In this document: positions 44,769-54,494 of the stretch, one piece after another
Numbering within the stretch: the stretch's first letter is position 1
How the letters are laid out: each line of letters opens with the position of its first letter
Source of the DNA: Bombardia bombarda
Taxonomy: Eukaryota > Ascomycota > Sordariomycetes > Sordariales > Lasiosphaeriaceae
Reading direction: 5' to 3'
NCBI GenBank assembly: GCA_030512295.1
Contig: JAULSR010000002.1
Location: forward strand, 5,146,001 to 5,210,000
DNA: 64,000 nucleotides
Translations under genes and position numbers: made by a program
Notes under the pieces: model-generated
What the model saw: the letters and a program-made list of their open reading frames with translations, nothing else
What the model was told of the DNA's origin: nothing
The model's database searches: none

Positions 44769-47546
44769 ATGACCTCAAAGATGGAGTTTACCGATCGGGC
44801 CAAGAAGTCGTTGGAGGACGCCATGGTCCTCGCCGAGCAGTATGCACACCCTCAACTGATGCCCGTACATCTCGCCGTTGCCCTTCTCGAACCTCTTCCA
44901 GACCAGAGCAAGGACCTTCAGAACGCGCCACCCGGCACCACCCAGACACTGCTCCGACAGGTGGTCGAGCGAGCACATGGCGATCCTCAGCTCTTCGATA
45001 GAGCCCTGAAGAAGACGCTCGTACGGTTGCCAAGCCAAGACCCTCCGCCGGAGCAGGTTTCCATGGCACCAACATTCAACAACGTGCTTCGCAAGGCCAC
45101 GGAACTGCAAAAGGTGCAGAAAGACACATATATCGCGGTGGATCATCTCATAACAGCCTTGTCCGAGGACACAGCAATCCAGGCCTGTCTGAAGGAGGCC
45201 AACATCCCCAAGCCGAAACTGGTTCAGGACGCTGTACAGGCCATCCGTGGAACCAAGCGCGTGGACACCCGAAACGCCGATACGGAGCAGGAAAACGAGA
45301 ACCTCGCCAAGTTCACCATCGACATGACGGCCATGGCCCGGGAGGGGAAGATCGACCCCGTCATTGGCCGTGGAGAGGAGATTCGACGAGTGATCCGCAT
45401 CCTCTCGCGCCGCACAAAAAACAACCCAGTCCTTATCGGCGAGCCGGGTGTCGGCAAGACGACAGTTGTCGAGGGTCTTGCCCAGCGAATTGTCAACGCC
45501 GATGTTCCGGACAACCTGGCCGCTTGCAAGCTTCTCTCTCTTGATGTCGGCGCCCTGGTGGCTGGAAGTAAATACAGAGGAGAGTTTGAGGAGCGTATGA
45601 AGGGAGTCCTGAAAGAGATTACGGAGTCTAAGGATATGATCGTTCTCTTCGTCGACGAGATTCATCTGCTCATGGGAGCCGGTTCGTCCGGAGAGGGCGG
45701 CATGGATGCAGCCAATTTGTTGAAGCCAATGCTCGCCAGAGGACAACTTCACTGCATTGGTGCCACGACTTTGGCCGAGTATCGCAAGTACATTGAGAAG
45801 GATGCCGCCTTTGAGCGTCGTTTCCAGCAGGTCATTGTCAACGAGCCCACGATCCCTGAGACTGTCTCAATCCTACGAGGTCTGAAGGAGAAGTACGAAG
45901 TCCATCACGGTGTCAACATTGCCGACAGCGCTATCGTTGCGGCTGCTACTCTTGCCGCTCGCTATTTGACTTCTCGAAGACTGCCGGACTCGGCTGTCGA
46001 TTTGATCGATGAGGCTGCAGCTGCGGTTCGCGTGGCCCGGGAATCACAGCCCGAGATCATCGATTCTCTGGACCGAAGACTGAGGCAGTTGAAGATTGAA
46101 ATCCATGCTTTATCTCGTGAGAAGGACGAGGCCTCCAAGGCACGCCTTGCGCAGGCTAAGCAGGATGCCGAGAATGTTGAGGAGGAGTTGAGACCACTTC
46201 GCGAGAAGTACGAGAGAGAGCGACAAAGAGGAAAGGATATTCAGGAGGCCAAGATAAAGCTGGAAAATCTCCGCGTCAAAGCCGAAGACGCCAGCAGAGT
46301 TGGAGACCACGGCCGGGCTGCGGATCTTCAATACTACGCAATTCCCGAGCAGGAGCAAGTCATCAAGCAGCTTGAGAAGGAGAAAGCCGCTGCGGATGCC
46401 GCTCTCAACGCCAATACGGGCGATGCCGGTGGTTCTATGATCGCAGACGTCGTCGGCCCGGACCAAATCAACGAAATCGTGGCTCGGTGGACCGGTATCC
46501 CGGTGACGCGTCTCAAAACGTCGGAGAAGGAGAAGCTGTTGCATATGGAGAGTGCCCTTGGCAAAGTCGTTGTTGGCCAGAAGGAGGCGGTGCAGTCTGT
46601 CTCCAATGCTATCAGACTTCAGCGTTCTGGTCTTGCCAATCCGAACCAGCCCCCGAGTTTCCTCTTCTGCGGTCCCTCAGGAACGGGCAAGACGCTCCTC
46701 ACCAAGGCCCTGGCAGAGTTCCTATTCGACGACCCGAAGGCCATGATCCGCTTCGACATGTCAGAGTACCAGGAGCGGCACTCTCTCAGCCGTATGATTG
46801 GCGCCCCGCCCGGCTATGTTGGACACGATGCTGGCGGGCAACTGACCGAGGCTCTGCGCCGTAAGCCTTTCTCCATCCTACTCTTCGACGAGGTCGAGAA
46901 GGCGGCTAAGGAAGTCCTCACGGTTCTTCTCCAGCTCATGGATGATGGCCGTATCACGGACGGCCAAGGACGTATTGTCGATGCCAAGAACTGCATTGTG
47001 GTCATGACATCGAACCTTGGCGCCGAGTATCTCGCTCGCCCGAGTGGTAAGGATGGCAGGATTGACCCGACAACACGGGAACTGGTCATGAATGCGCTGC
47101 GCAACTACTTCCTTCCGGAATTCCTAAACCGTATCTCATCGATCGTCGTGTTCAACCGTCTCACTAGAAAGGAAATTCGTAAGATCGTCGACCTTCGCAT
47201 TACTGAGATTCAGAAGCGGCTGTTCGACAACGACCGGAACGTCACGATCAGGGTATCAGAGGCGGCCAAGGATAAGCTTGGAGCGGCAGGATACTCGCCG
47301 GCCTACGGCGCCAGACCTCTCCAGCGCCTGCTCGAGAAGGAGGTGCTCAACCGCATGGCGGTGCTTATCCTCCGCGGCAGCATTCGGAACGGCGAGGTGG
47401 CTCGCGTCGACGTTGTCGATGGCAAGGTCGCTGTGCTCGCAAACCATACGGAGAGTGACAACGACTCTGAAATGATGCTCGACGACGATGATGACGCTAT
47501 CGAGGACATTGCACCAGACTCGATGGACGAGGACATCTACGATTAA
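44769..47546 (+). CDS. hsp104: Hsp104/Hsp98 (ClpB-type) AAA+ disaggregase
   Basis: This is the cytosolic/nuclear hexameric disaggregase that works with Hsp70/Hsp40 to extract proteins from aggregates and supports thermotolerance. It is a single exon of 925 residues, the usual size. The order is an N-terminal Clp domain; nucleotide-binding domain 1 with Walker A GEPGVGKT (about residue 224), VLFVDEIHLL and pore loop GSKYRGEF; a coiled-coil middle domain rich in Glu/Lys/Arg (about 410-530); NBD2 with Walker A GPSGTGKT (about 635), pore loop GYVGHD and Walker B ILLFDEVEKA; and a C-terminal AAA lid. It ends in an acidic tail (MMLDDDDDAIED, DEDIYD). No presequence is present, so it is the cytosolic form rather than mitochondrial Hsp78. 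A heat-shock-element cluster lies upstream. A 325-codon antisense frame within it is a codon-bias shadow. Confidence 0.97.
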   Translation: MTSKMEFTDRAKKSLEDAMVLAEQYAHPQLMPVHLAVALLEPLPDQSKDLQNAPPGTTQTLLRQVVERAHGDPQLFDRALKKTLVRLPSQDPPPEQVSMAPTFNNVLRKATELQKVQKDTYIAVDHLITALSEDTAIQACLKEANIPKPKLVQDAVQAIRGTKRVDTRNADTEQENENLAKFTIDMTAMAREGKIDPVIGRGEEIRRVIRILSRRTKNNPVLIGEPGVGKTTVVEGLAQRIVNADVPDNLAACKLLSLDVGALVAGSKYRGEFEERMKGVLKEITESKDMIVLFVDEIHLLMGAGSSGEGGMDAANLLKPMLARGQLHCIGATTLAEYRKYIEKDAAFERRFQQVIVNEPTIPETVSILRGLKEKYEVHHGVNIADSAIVAAATLAARYLTSRRLPDSAVDLIDEAAAAVRVARESQPEIIDSLDRRLRQLKIEIHALSREKDEASKARLAQAKQDAENVEEELRPLREKYERERQRGKDIQEAKIKLENLRVKAEDASRVGDHGRAADLQYYAIPEQEQVIKQLEKEKAAADAALNANTGDAGGSMIADVVGPDQINEIVARWTGIPVTRLKTSEKEKLLHMESALGKVVVGQKEAVQSVSNAIRLQRSGLANPNQPPSFLFCGPSGTGKTLLTKALAEFLFDDPKAMIRFDMSEYQERHSLSRMIGAPPGYVGHDAGGQLTEALRRKPFSILLFDEVEKAAKEVLTVLLQLMDDGRITDGQGRIVDAKNCIVVMTSNLGAEYLARPSGKDGRIDPTTRELVMNALRNYFLPEFLNRISSIVVFNRLTRKEIRKIVDLRITEIQKRLFDNDRNVTIRVSEAAKDKLGAAGYSPAYGARPLQRLLEKEVLNRMAVLILRGSIRNGEVARVDVVDGKVAVLANHTESDNDSEMMLDDDDDAIEDIAPDSMDEDIYD

Positions 47547-48165
47547 ATCATGGATGCCCAGGAGTGAGGAGCAATAGCATAGGTATGCGGTCGATGGAGG
47601 AAAAGTGATACCGGATAATGATTAGCAATGATTATGAAACTGCATTCGGTATGATTATTTGTTTGGCGTTGGTGTATAAATTTAAAAAACTGGTAACTGG
47701 TGCAGGGATTCATGGAGTTTAGTTCAGGGTGGTAAGGTACCTATTTAGAGTGAATTGCAGTGAGCATTGTATCTCGCTGCGGTGCATAGTGCAGCCGATT
47801 CGGTAGATAGCTTTAACCGAGCAAATATATAACTCTTGAAATTTCAGATTGTTGAAATACATGCAATTGTGCTCCTTTGCGTTTGAGTATCTAGGTACTA
47901 TCTGTAACTTGTGTGATGGTGAAGTCTTGGGACGACAGCTATCCCGTACCTTGAGGCCTAAGCTAATTCTAGGATAGCGTAGCAGCTAAACTAGCCACGC
48001 CCCATATTTACCGGCCAATGAACAGCTAGAATTGGACGATCAAGCGTCAAAAAAGGTTCCTCCACCCAACCCACGGGCACCAAGACTCGGACCTACACCC
48101 TACTGATCAAGCCGCCCAAAGTTCGACGTTGCCCTGCTGCCTCCAGGCAAACCCAGAACTAGCGG

Positions 48166-48196
<31 letters not shown>

Positions 48197-48223
48197 GCGA
48201 CAGCAGCGACAGCAGCGACGACA
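47547..48223. other. hsp104 3' flank and mhr1 leader
   Basis: About 680 bp. The first part is AT-rich 3' flank; the last 60 bp hold a CAG run and a 9-bp repeat directly before the mhr1 ATG. No gene of its own. Confidence 0.6.
48166..48222 (+). repeat. CAG run plus (AGCGACAGC)n before mhr1 ATG
   Basis: Seven or so CAG units (48166-48189) are followed by three exact AGCGACAGC copies (48187-48213) and a variant copy ending one base before the ATG at 48224. Confidence 0.95.
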
Positions 48224-49257
48224 ATGAACCCTCTATACACGACAGCAAAGGTGGCGACGGCGACGTCACAAATATGCCGGCTCGCGCTCGGAGTGTCGCG
48301 CATCAGCATCCGACAGGCGACGCACAAGACGACGGCATCGGGCGTCGGCCCGCGCACGAGGCCCCCGAGGCTCTTGAAGAAGACGATCCCCAACCCGCCG
48401 CGGCCGAACCTGCCAGGCAGCCATCCCGCCGGCCACGGCCAGGAGATATGGATCTGGAATAATATCGAGAACGGCATGGTGCTGCTCTCGCATACACCCC
48501 AGATACGGGTAAGCTAGACCACCCAGTTCCTTCTGGGGCATGACTATTTGTGGTAGTCTACATCGATTGAGACCTTGGTTCGCTAACCATGTACATTGCA
48601 CACATACAACAGTCACACAAGGCCATAGGCCAGCTCGCCTACACGGGCAAGAAGCTCATACCGGCTAAGGTGCGCAAGGACTACTGGCGACAGATGGCGT
48701 GCGTCAGATTCTCGCCCGGACTAGGCGACGTCGGCCGCGGCGTCTTCACCAAGCTGCGCGAGTTCCGCAAGCGTCACGAGCTCGAGTGGGGCCCCGAGCA
48801 CTCGGACGAGACGACGCGCCTCCTGCGCATGAGCAAGCGCGAGCGCGGCGAGGCCATCAACGACCAAAAGGCAAACACCATCGCCGACATTGCGGCCGTC
48901 TTGGCCGGCGCGGGGAAGGGCAGCAAAATGTTTATTGAGGGGCCCAAGTCTAAAGCAGCACCAGCAGCAGCAGCAGCAGCAAAAGGGAAGAGCGAAACCA
49001 AGCTTCATCGGGCTATGATTTTCTGGGCCGACCAGCGCGATCGCTTGAACGCACGCGCTTGGTCATATAATGTCACGCATGTGGCGGGGTTGCCCCAGGA
49101 TCTGAGCGAGGCGGAGCTCGCGGCTGCGAAGGCGCTGGTTGCTGCGGAGGAGAAGGCCGAGGCCGAGGCCGAGGCCGAGACGGCGGCGGCTGCTGCCAGG
49201 GCGGCTGCTGAGGCGGCTAGAGCAATTGCTGAGAAGCCTGTTGCTGAGGCAAAGTAG
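48224..49257 (+). CDS. mhr1: Mitochondrial ribosomal protein mL67 / recombination protein Mhr1
   Basis: Fungal Mhr1 is both a large-subunit mitoribosomal protein (mL67) and a factor in mitochondrial DNA recombination. Exons 48224-48508 and 48613-49257 (intron 104 bp, phase 0) give 309 residues. The N-terminus (MNPLYTTAKVATATSQICR) is basic, Ser/Thr-rich and free of acids, a likely mitochondrial presequence. Core signatures are GQEIWIWNNIENGMVLLS, then QLAYTGKKLIPAKVRKDYW, MACVRFS and VGRGVFTKLREFRKRHELEW. A short Ala run and a C-terminal Ala/Glu-rich helix (about residues 265-305, AEAEAEAE) extend beyond the conserved core. The reading frame remains open upstream of the ATG without another ATG. 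Splicing is supported by GTAAGC/CAACAG signals and continuous homology. Confidence 0.92.
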
Positions 49258-49914
49258 GTAGTGTTTTCCGGAAAAGAAATAAGCGGTTCTTAGCGGAACC
49301 GTGTATTGTACGATGGATGAAATGGAAGGCCAGATTTCCTGTCTCGGCAAGCACCCCAGCGGAATGAGAGGGGGAAAGACGAGACGCCTAGCCTTGCCTT
49401 TATGGAGGCTGGCTGGCTGGCCGGTTGGCTAGCTGCCTACCACTGACCAGTCAGTAGCCAGTGTGACATGCCGGTTAGTATCTATCTCTCTTGGTAGTAA
49501 ACCGGTACGTATGTATGTACATATGGCCGTCTGTCTGTCTGTCTATCTGTTATATCCGTTAGACGACGAGAAGGCCCGGCCCAGCTTGTCCTGACTGGGT
49601 CTCGCTTTGTTTAATACGGGGATCGAACAATCAACCTCACCCAGATAATAAACAGCACAAGGAAGCAATTTCTGGGGAGGACGGTCGGATTCTATATTTA
49701 TTGTATATAGATTGTATTTTATTACTTGTATGATTATACAATTACAACTATAGTGGTGGGTGCATAAAGCTGTAAAGTTCTTTCCTTTCCCCTCATCTTC
49801 CTTTCTGTCTTTCTTTTTTGCCCAAAGACATCATGCAGTTATGTCATTCCAAATCTCTATACCCATTCCCATTCTCATTCCCCCTCATTCAACAATGCAC
49901 TTCTCTGGCTGTGT
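49258..49914. other. Convergent 3' flanks of mhr1 and the sulfotransferase-like gene
   Basis: About 660 bp, AT-rich around 49690-49750, with short (GGCT), (GTAT) and (TCTG) runs at 49408-49550. No gene. Confidence 0.6.
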
Positions 49915-51105
49915 TTAAACCTTGATGGCAAACGACTTGAGATACTCATAGTCTGCAATATTCGCATTGACACAGTCCCTGATCACCTTTTGCGCCTCCT
50001 CGCCAAACTTCTCACGCCACTCCTGGTCCTCTTCTTTGATCGACGGGTTCTTCTATACTCAGGTATTAGTACGAAACCCCCAACCTCCCCCCCCCCCCCC
50101 CCCCCCAAAAAAAAGTGGCTGGGTAGGTAGGTAATGTGATGACTTACCGCCTTATGGGCCCTCGGCTTAAGTGACGTGCTATGGATCGCATCATCATGAA
50201 ACCCATTCCACTTCTCAAACGCGCCCACGGCCTGCTCGCGACTCTCGTCGTCCTCCCACTTGAGCATGTCGGGCGTGTACTCGATGCCGACCTCGCCGCA
50301 GTATGCGCGGATGATGTCGTTGGGCTTGTCGAGCAAGTCGTCGGCGTCGACCACTGTGATCTTGACACTGTCACTACCACCACCGACGATGCCCTCGTCC
50401 TTGAGAAAGTCAAACAGCCGGCGGAGCTCGTCGTAGCCGGCCTCGCTGGGCATGAAGTGGTAGAAGCCCGTTACCTCGTCTAGCGGCGGGACTGTGCAGC
50501 GGTAGTAGGACGGGATGGCACGGCGCGGGTGGCGGATCAGGAAGGTGAAGTGAAATTGTTTCAGGATGGGGGTGGGGATGACTGTCGGGTTTTTGGCCTT
50601 GGTGATGGTAGCAGCGACATCGCCGTCACTGCTGCTGCTGTCGCATAGGGAGGGTGCGAGGTTGGCGGGTTGGCCGTTGGGCGGGAGCAGATAGTAGGCT
50701 ATATCTTTGATGAAGACGCGTTTTTCCTGTGTTGACGTGGTCAGAACTTGACTTGCAACACATAATGAATGGGAAAATACGAACCGCGTTTGTCTTGATC
50801 TGACCTTGCAGCTGATCCATGACGTCTTTGTATGTTGTGCTGGCAAAGCCGCTCTTCTCCCTCGTGGCCTCGTCTTCGGCAAACCTCTCGCTGAGAAGCT
50901 CGGGGCCGTAGTAAAAGGCATCTCCAAAGGGCTCATGGATACATTGCAGTGTATCGCGTCTAGTCATAAACACCTAGAAAGCAAATCGTGTCAGCCCCAT
51001 CTAATGGCTTAGTATAGAGAGAGCTTCAAGCGAGGTACGTACCCGTTCAAAGGCCGTCGAGCAAGCCCGCGGGTGTGTTGCGACGAAGATGGGTTTGGAT
51101 GACAT
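49915..51105 (-). CDS. Sulfotransferase-like P-loop protein
   Basis: This fungal protein of the sulfotransferase/P-loop superfamily would use PAPS if active. Four minus-strand exons, 51105-51043, 50973-50785, 50726-50148 and 50052-49915, give 322 residues; introns are 69, 58 and 95 bp. The N-terminus KPIFVATHPRACSTAFERVF holds the PAPS-binding-loop-like segment (HPRACSTAF), and HEPFGDAFYYGPE follows. The strand plus helix FTFLIRHPRRAIPSYYR resembles the 3'-phosphate-binding block of sulfotransferases. The C-terminal part has KWEDDESREQA and ends in IADYEYLKSFAIKV. Exon 2 depends on the GTTCGT donor, weaker than the others. The third intron contains a G20 run on the coding strand. There is no signal peptide or membrane helix. 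The substrate is unknown and the catalytic base is not identified. Confidence 0.82.
50087..50114 (+). repeat. C20 A8 tract inside an intron
   Basis: Twenty C followed by eight A, within the last intron of the sulfotransferase-like gene (T8 G20 on the coding strand). Confidence 0.95.
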
Positions 51106-52254
51106 GATGTCTCTATCTTTTTGTGCCTGTGGGTGTATATAGTAATGCTACTGGACGGGCTTGAAGTTATAAGAGAATATGCCAAGTGTATAAAAGTGAG
51201 ACACACAAGAATCTGGCGTCAAGTTTAAGCAAAAGCCGGTGAGATATTAAGATATTATTTCTGATCAAAGACTTTTGGTCCACTTGTGAGACTAAATAAG
51301 TAACCAAGGGAGCTAGCTAGCATAAAAACACCAAGGTTAAGGTGGTCAGCAGGTGAGGGCAGTAGTAACATCGGTGGCTTTCAAGGGGGCGTATTTTGGC
51401 TGCAAGTTTCTTCAACCATGTGCCTCTCCCCTCTGTCTGCCAAGAAACACTTCAATCCACATGCAGTCCTTTATGTGTATCTCTTACATACACAAAGGTC
51501 CTCTTAAGCTGCAGCCCGTACGTCTAGTAACTGGTTGCAGCAAGCAAAACGGCGCCGGTCTCCCGCTCGGTGCGGGCATCTCTTGGTGCCTCACGGGGGT
51601 GTGGCGACGTCATATCTCTGCTTGAGAGAAAAATCGACGGGAATAGCCATGACCGCTAGACAGGGCGGGAAGGGTGAAAAGGGTCTAGCTGCAAAAGTAT
51701 GTTGTCATGATCCTTGTTTGGGCCGCGCCGATTTGTGGGGGCCCCATCGACAATGAAAGCTAAAGAGGAGGAATGTTGCAAGTATTGATCCATAAAAGCC
51801 CCTATTTCCAAAGCAATAACGTATCATATTGTGTGGAATACTCGACTAGCTGAGAGGCCATGACAAACGGCTACTGCATGTGTACCAATAGAGCGCAGTC
51901 TCATGTAAAGGATACCATTGTTTAGGAATTCAAGGGCACAGGTTGACACATTGAATCCTTGAGTTGTACTTAAAAGGGCTGAGGACCGTTGAGATTTTGG
52001 GAGAAGCAGCCTTAGTCAAGGTGATGGCGGGCCCGCTTTTTAATTGAACAGCCAATCTGCCACTTTGTTCTATCAATTGGGATGGATTCGGTTCTGAATC
52101 AGGGATATTGTGGGTATGTTCCATCGTAACCTTGCACGACTGAACTCGATGCTTTGATGAACTGACATTTCGCGTGTAAGTCAGTGTGCTTCATCTTATT
52201 AGATGTATGGTCTGATAGTTGTGACCGTAGTAACAGATGAATCAATGGCAGACA
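51106..52254. other. Upstream of the sulfotransferase-like gene / pbn1 3' flank
   Basis: About 1.15 kb with no supported gene. Confidence 0.5.
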
Positions 52255-53832
52255 TCATTGCTTCTTCTTGCGTTCACTCGGCTTCACGGCCCGAGAGGAG
52301 TCTCTCTCGTGACCTGAACTGAGATAGACAGCAGCCAACTTCCACACCACCCACGCGAAGCCTAGGAGAACAGCTATCGCAGTGCCAGTATTGACCCATT
52401 CCGACTTATTAAGGTCCAGGACTGGTACCTTGACCGCGTTCACAAGTAGGCTGCCTGCCTCTGGGCGTGGCTCAACGTGCCAAAACACGGTGCGAGGCCC
52501 GAAGAGACCATCGTATCCCAAATTGACCCTCTCAAAAGGGTTACTTGGGAACTTTGTGCCCTCCTCTGCCGTGCAAGCCCAGAAGATTGCTGGATAAGGG
52601 ACTTGGATGGTCTCGTAGCCGCCTGCGGCAGGTGAGAGATAGCGAAGATGTAAAGGGACCTCAGCCGTCCACGGCTCAGCCTTCTCACTCGCCGGAGGGG
52701 AGAGCTCAAGGAGAACCGCCGATCCCCAGCGCTTCATTACATATTCGGGGGCTTCGAGGTCGACGGGCTGCGAGCTATACCGCAGTGCTGTCAGATTCTT
52801 TGATGCCAGGAACAAATCATCCGCCAGCTGGTACTTGTCAGCAAAGATTGTTCTTGGGAGAGTGAAGTAAGCATGCGGCGAGCAGTAGGAGTCGTCTGAT
52901 GGCGGCTTGTTGGACTCGAAGTGGATCTTCAGGATAGGGTGGAGGCCAGTTGGCTTGAGAAACTTGGTCGAGAATGCGGACTGGGCATCGCGGTGGCGTG
53001 ATGCAAATGAGAACATGGTTGGTGATGGCTTCGAGTCTTGGCCAAGTACTGTGAGAAGGCCGGATATACCAAGCTCATAAGGCTCGAGGCTTGCCGGTTT
53101 TTCGGCCGAAAGTATGCCCACTTCAGTCCGATACTGAGACCGAGATGTAGCATGGACGGTTTGAAGCTGGTAGGGCCATGTTGCGGTGACCTTGAGAGCA
53201 TGAGATATGGCGTCGTAAGAGACATCAAGTGAGCTCGCCTGTGTCAGACCATCTAGTCTGGCAGCACATGAGGCATCTGACGGCGAACACAGCTGGTCCT
53301 TGGCATAGTGAATGAAGGGAGACAGGCTCTCGAGCGGCTGGAAGTACTGGAGAGCGGATGAGTGAGAGAAGCGATCATTCGGTAAGGATGTGAATGATTC
53401 CTCAGGTGTCGAGCAGTTGACATTTCCAAATATGGCGGAGAGGGTTTGACATAATCTGTTGCTATATCTCAGGTTAATATGTGGACGCTTGGATGTATGA
53501 TATTTGAATGGAAAATAGAGGAGCACCCACGATACGGGATCGGCGTCGTCTTTGCCCGGGGTAAAGAACAGGTGGAAACCCGGGGGTAGCCTGGAGAGCA
53601 AAGGGCTCACGGCTTGATAGGCGACGGGACTGACCCATCTGATATGCAGCTCATGAAGGCGGTTTAATGAGTCTTGCAGCTCGGCGGCGGGAAGCTCGTC
53701 CAGTGCAAGAGTCACTTTGTCTTCGCGTGTAGCCAGAATCTCGGGGCCACTGATGAGGTTACCGGCAACGTTGATAACAGAAGGTTCCAGGGAATCGCCC
53801 AGCTTCTGGACAAAGGTAATTCGTTCACGCAT
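52255..53832 (-). CDS. pbn1: Pbn1, GPI mannosyltransferase I subunit (PIG-X type)
   Basis: Pbn1 is an ER membrane glycoprotein that stabilises Gpi14 for the first mannose addition in GPI-anchor synthesis. The frame is open over 525 codons, but a 69-bp in-frame intron (53530-53462) is likely; without it the protein is 502 residues. The start MRERITFVQ is the typical Pbn1 N-terminus, lacking a classical signal peptide. A long lumenal domain carries FTSLPNDRFSHSSALQYF, then the PIG-X block HLRYLSPAAGGYETIQVPYP and FWAC. One C-terminal membrane helix (about GTAIAVLLGFAWVVWKLAAV) is followed by a basic tail ending KKKQ, consistent with ER retention by Lys residues. Divergent to the caspase-like gene, with about 660 bp between. 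The assignment rests on the N- and C-terminal blocks and topology. Confidence 0.9.
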   Translation of the reverse strand: MRERITFVQKLGDSLEPSVINVAGNLISGPEILATREDKVTLALDELPAAELQDSLNRLHELHIRWVSPVAYQAVSPLLSRLPPGFHLFFTPGKDDADPVSWVLLYFPFKYHTSKRPHINLRYSNRLCQTLSAIFGNVNCSTPEESFTSLPNDRFSHSSALQYFQPLESLSPFIHYAKDQLCSPSDASCAARLDGLTQASSLDVSYDAISHALKVTATWPYQLQTVHATSRSQYRTEVGILSAEKPASLEPYELGISGLLTVLGQDSKPSPTMFSFASRHRDAQSAFSTKFLKPTGLHPILKIHFESNKPPSDDSYCSPHAYFTLPRTIFADKYQLADDLFLASKNLTALRYSSQPVDLEAPEYVMKRWGSAVLLELSPPASEKAEPWTAEVPLHLRYLSPAAGGYETIQVPYPAIFWACTAEEGTKFPSNPFERVNLGYDGLFGPRTVFWHVEPRPEAGSLLVNAVKVPVLDLNKSEWVNTGTAIAVLLGFAWVVWKLAAVYLSSGHERDSSRAVKPSERKKKQ

Positions 53833-54494
53833 CGTAGGGTTAATTACCTAGTACTGGTGGGGTGGTCTTTCCAACACTTTGGAAACAAATCTAGAAGGGC
53901 GTGTCCGGATTTAGTTGCATGGAAATGACATGCTTTAGAAGGCACGCCCCCAACCCAAGGGCAGTGGTCGGTAAGTGCCACCGTGCCACCTCAGCACCAC
54001 TTAAGGTTCCCCATCTCACCCATGAAACGACCTGGACTGTGCACTATGGCTGGCGATGCTGATTGGCCCACCGCTCCCAGGGTCGAGCTTGGCTTCCAAA
54101 TGCTACACCGCAGTGACAGCCGCTAAACCCAATTCGCGACCGGGAGGTGCTGCTCAGCCGCCTCCTAGTCCCAGCTCGACAGCACGCGACGACAGTGGAG
54201 GGGTCTCTCAGAGGCAACTCACTACCTGGACTGGGCAGTGCGCCGTAAGACGACGGATTGCCGGAGACGCCTGCGAAACAATGTTGTAAATTGATATCAA
54301 AAATTCCAACTCTTCACTCTTCCTGCAATCTTGTCAGCTTGATCAATTAGTGAACGCAGAAAGACAAAAGCCGTCATCGTGTATCGTCTTGTCTTCTTTG
54401 AGCCTGTCCCTGGTGTCACCTTGTTGTTTCAACTCGATTGACTACATTACCTACCCAAGCTGCCTGCGCGGGCGCCGCCGCCGACGCCGACGCC
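53833..54494. promoter_or_regulatory. Divergent upstream region of pbn1 (-) and caspase-like gene (+)
   Basis: 662 bp that must hold both promoters. No clear TATA box or known motif was recognised; a CGCCGCCGACGCCGACGCC run lies directly before the ATG at 54495. Confidence 0.5.

Noticed and set aside
44775..45752. 325-codon frame antisense to hsp104
   Set aside because: Shadow of a strongly biased coding sequence on the other strand.
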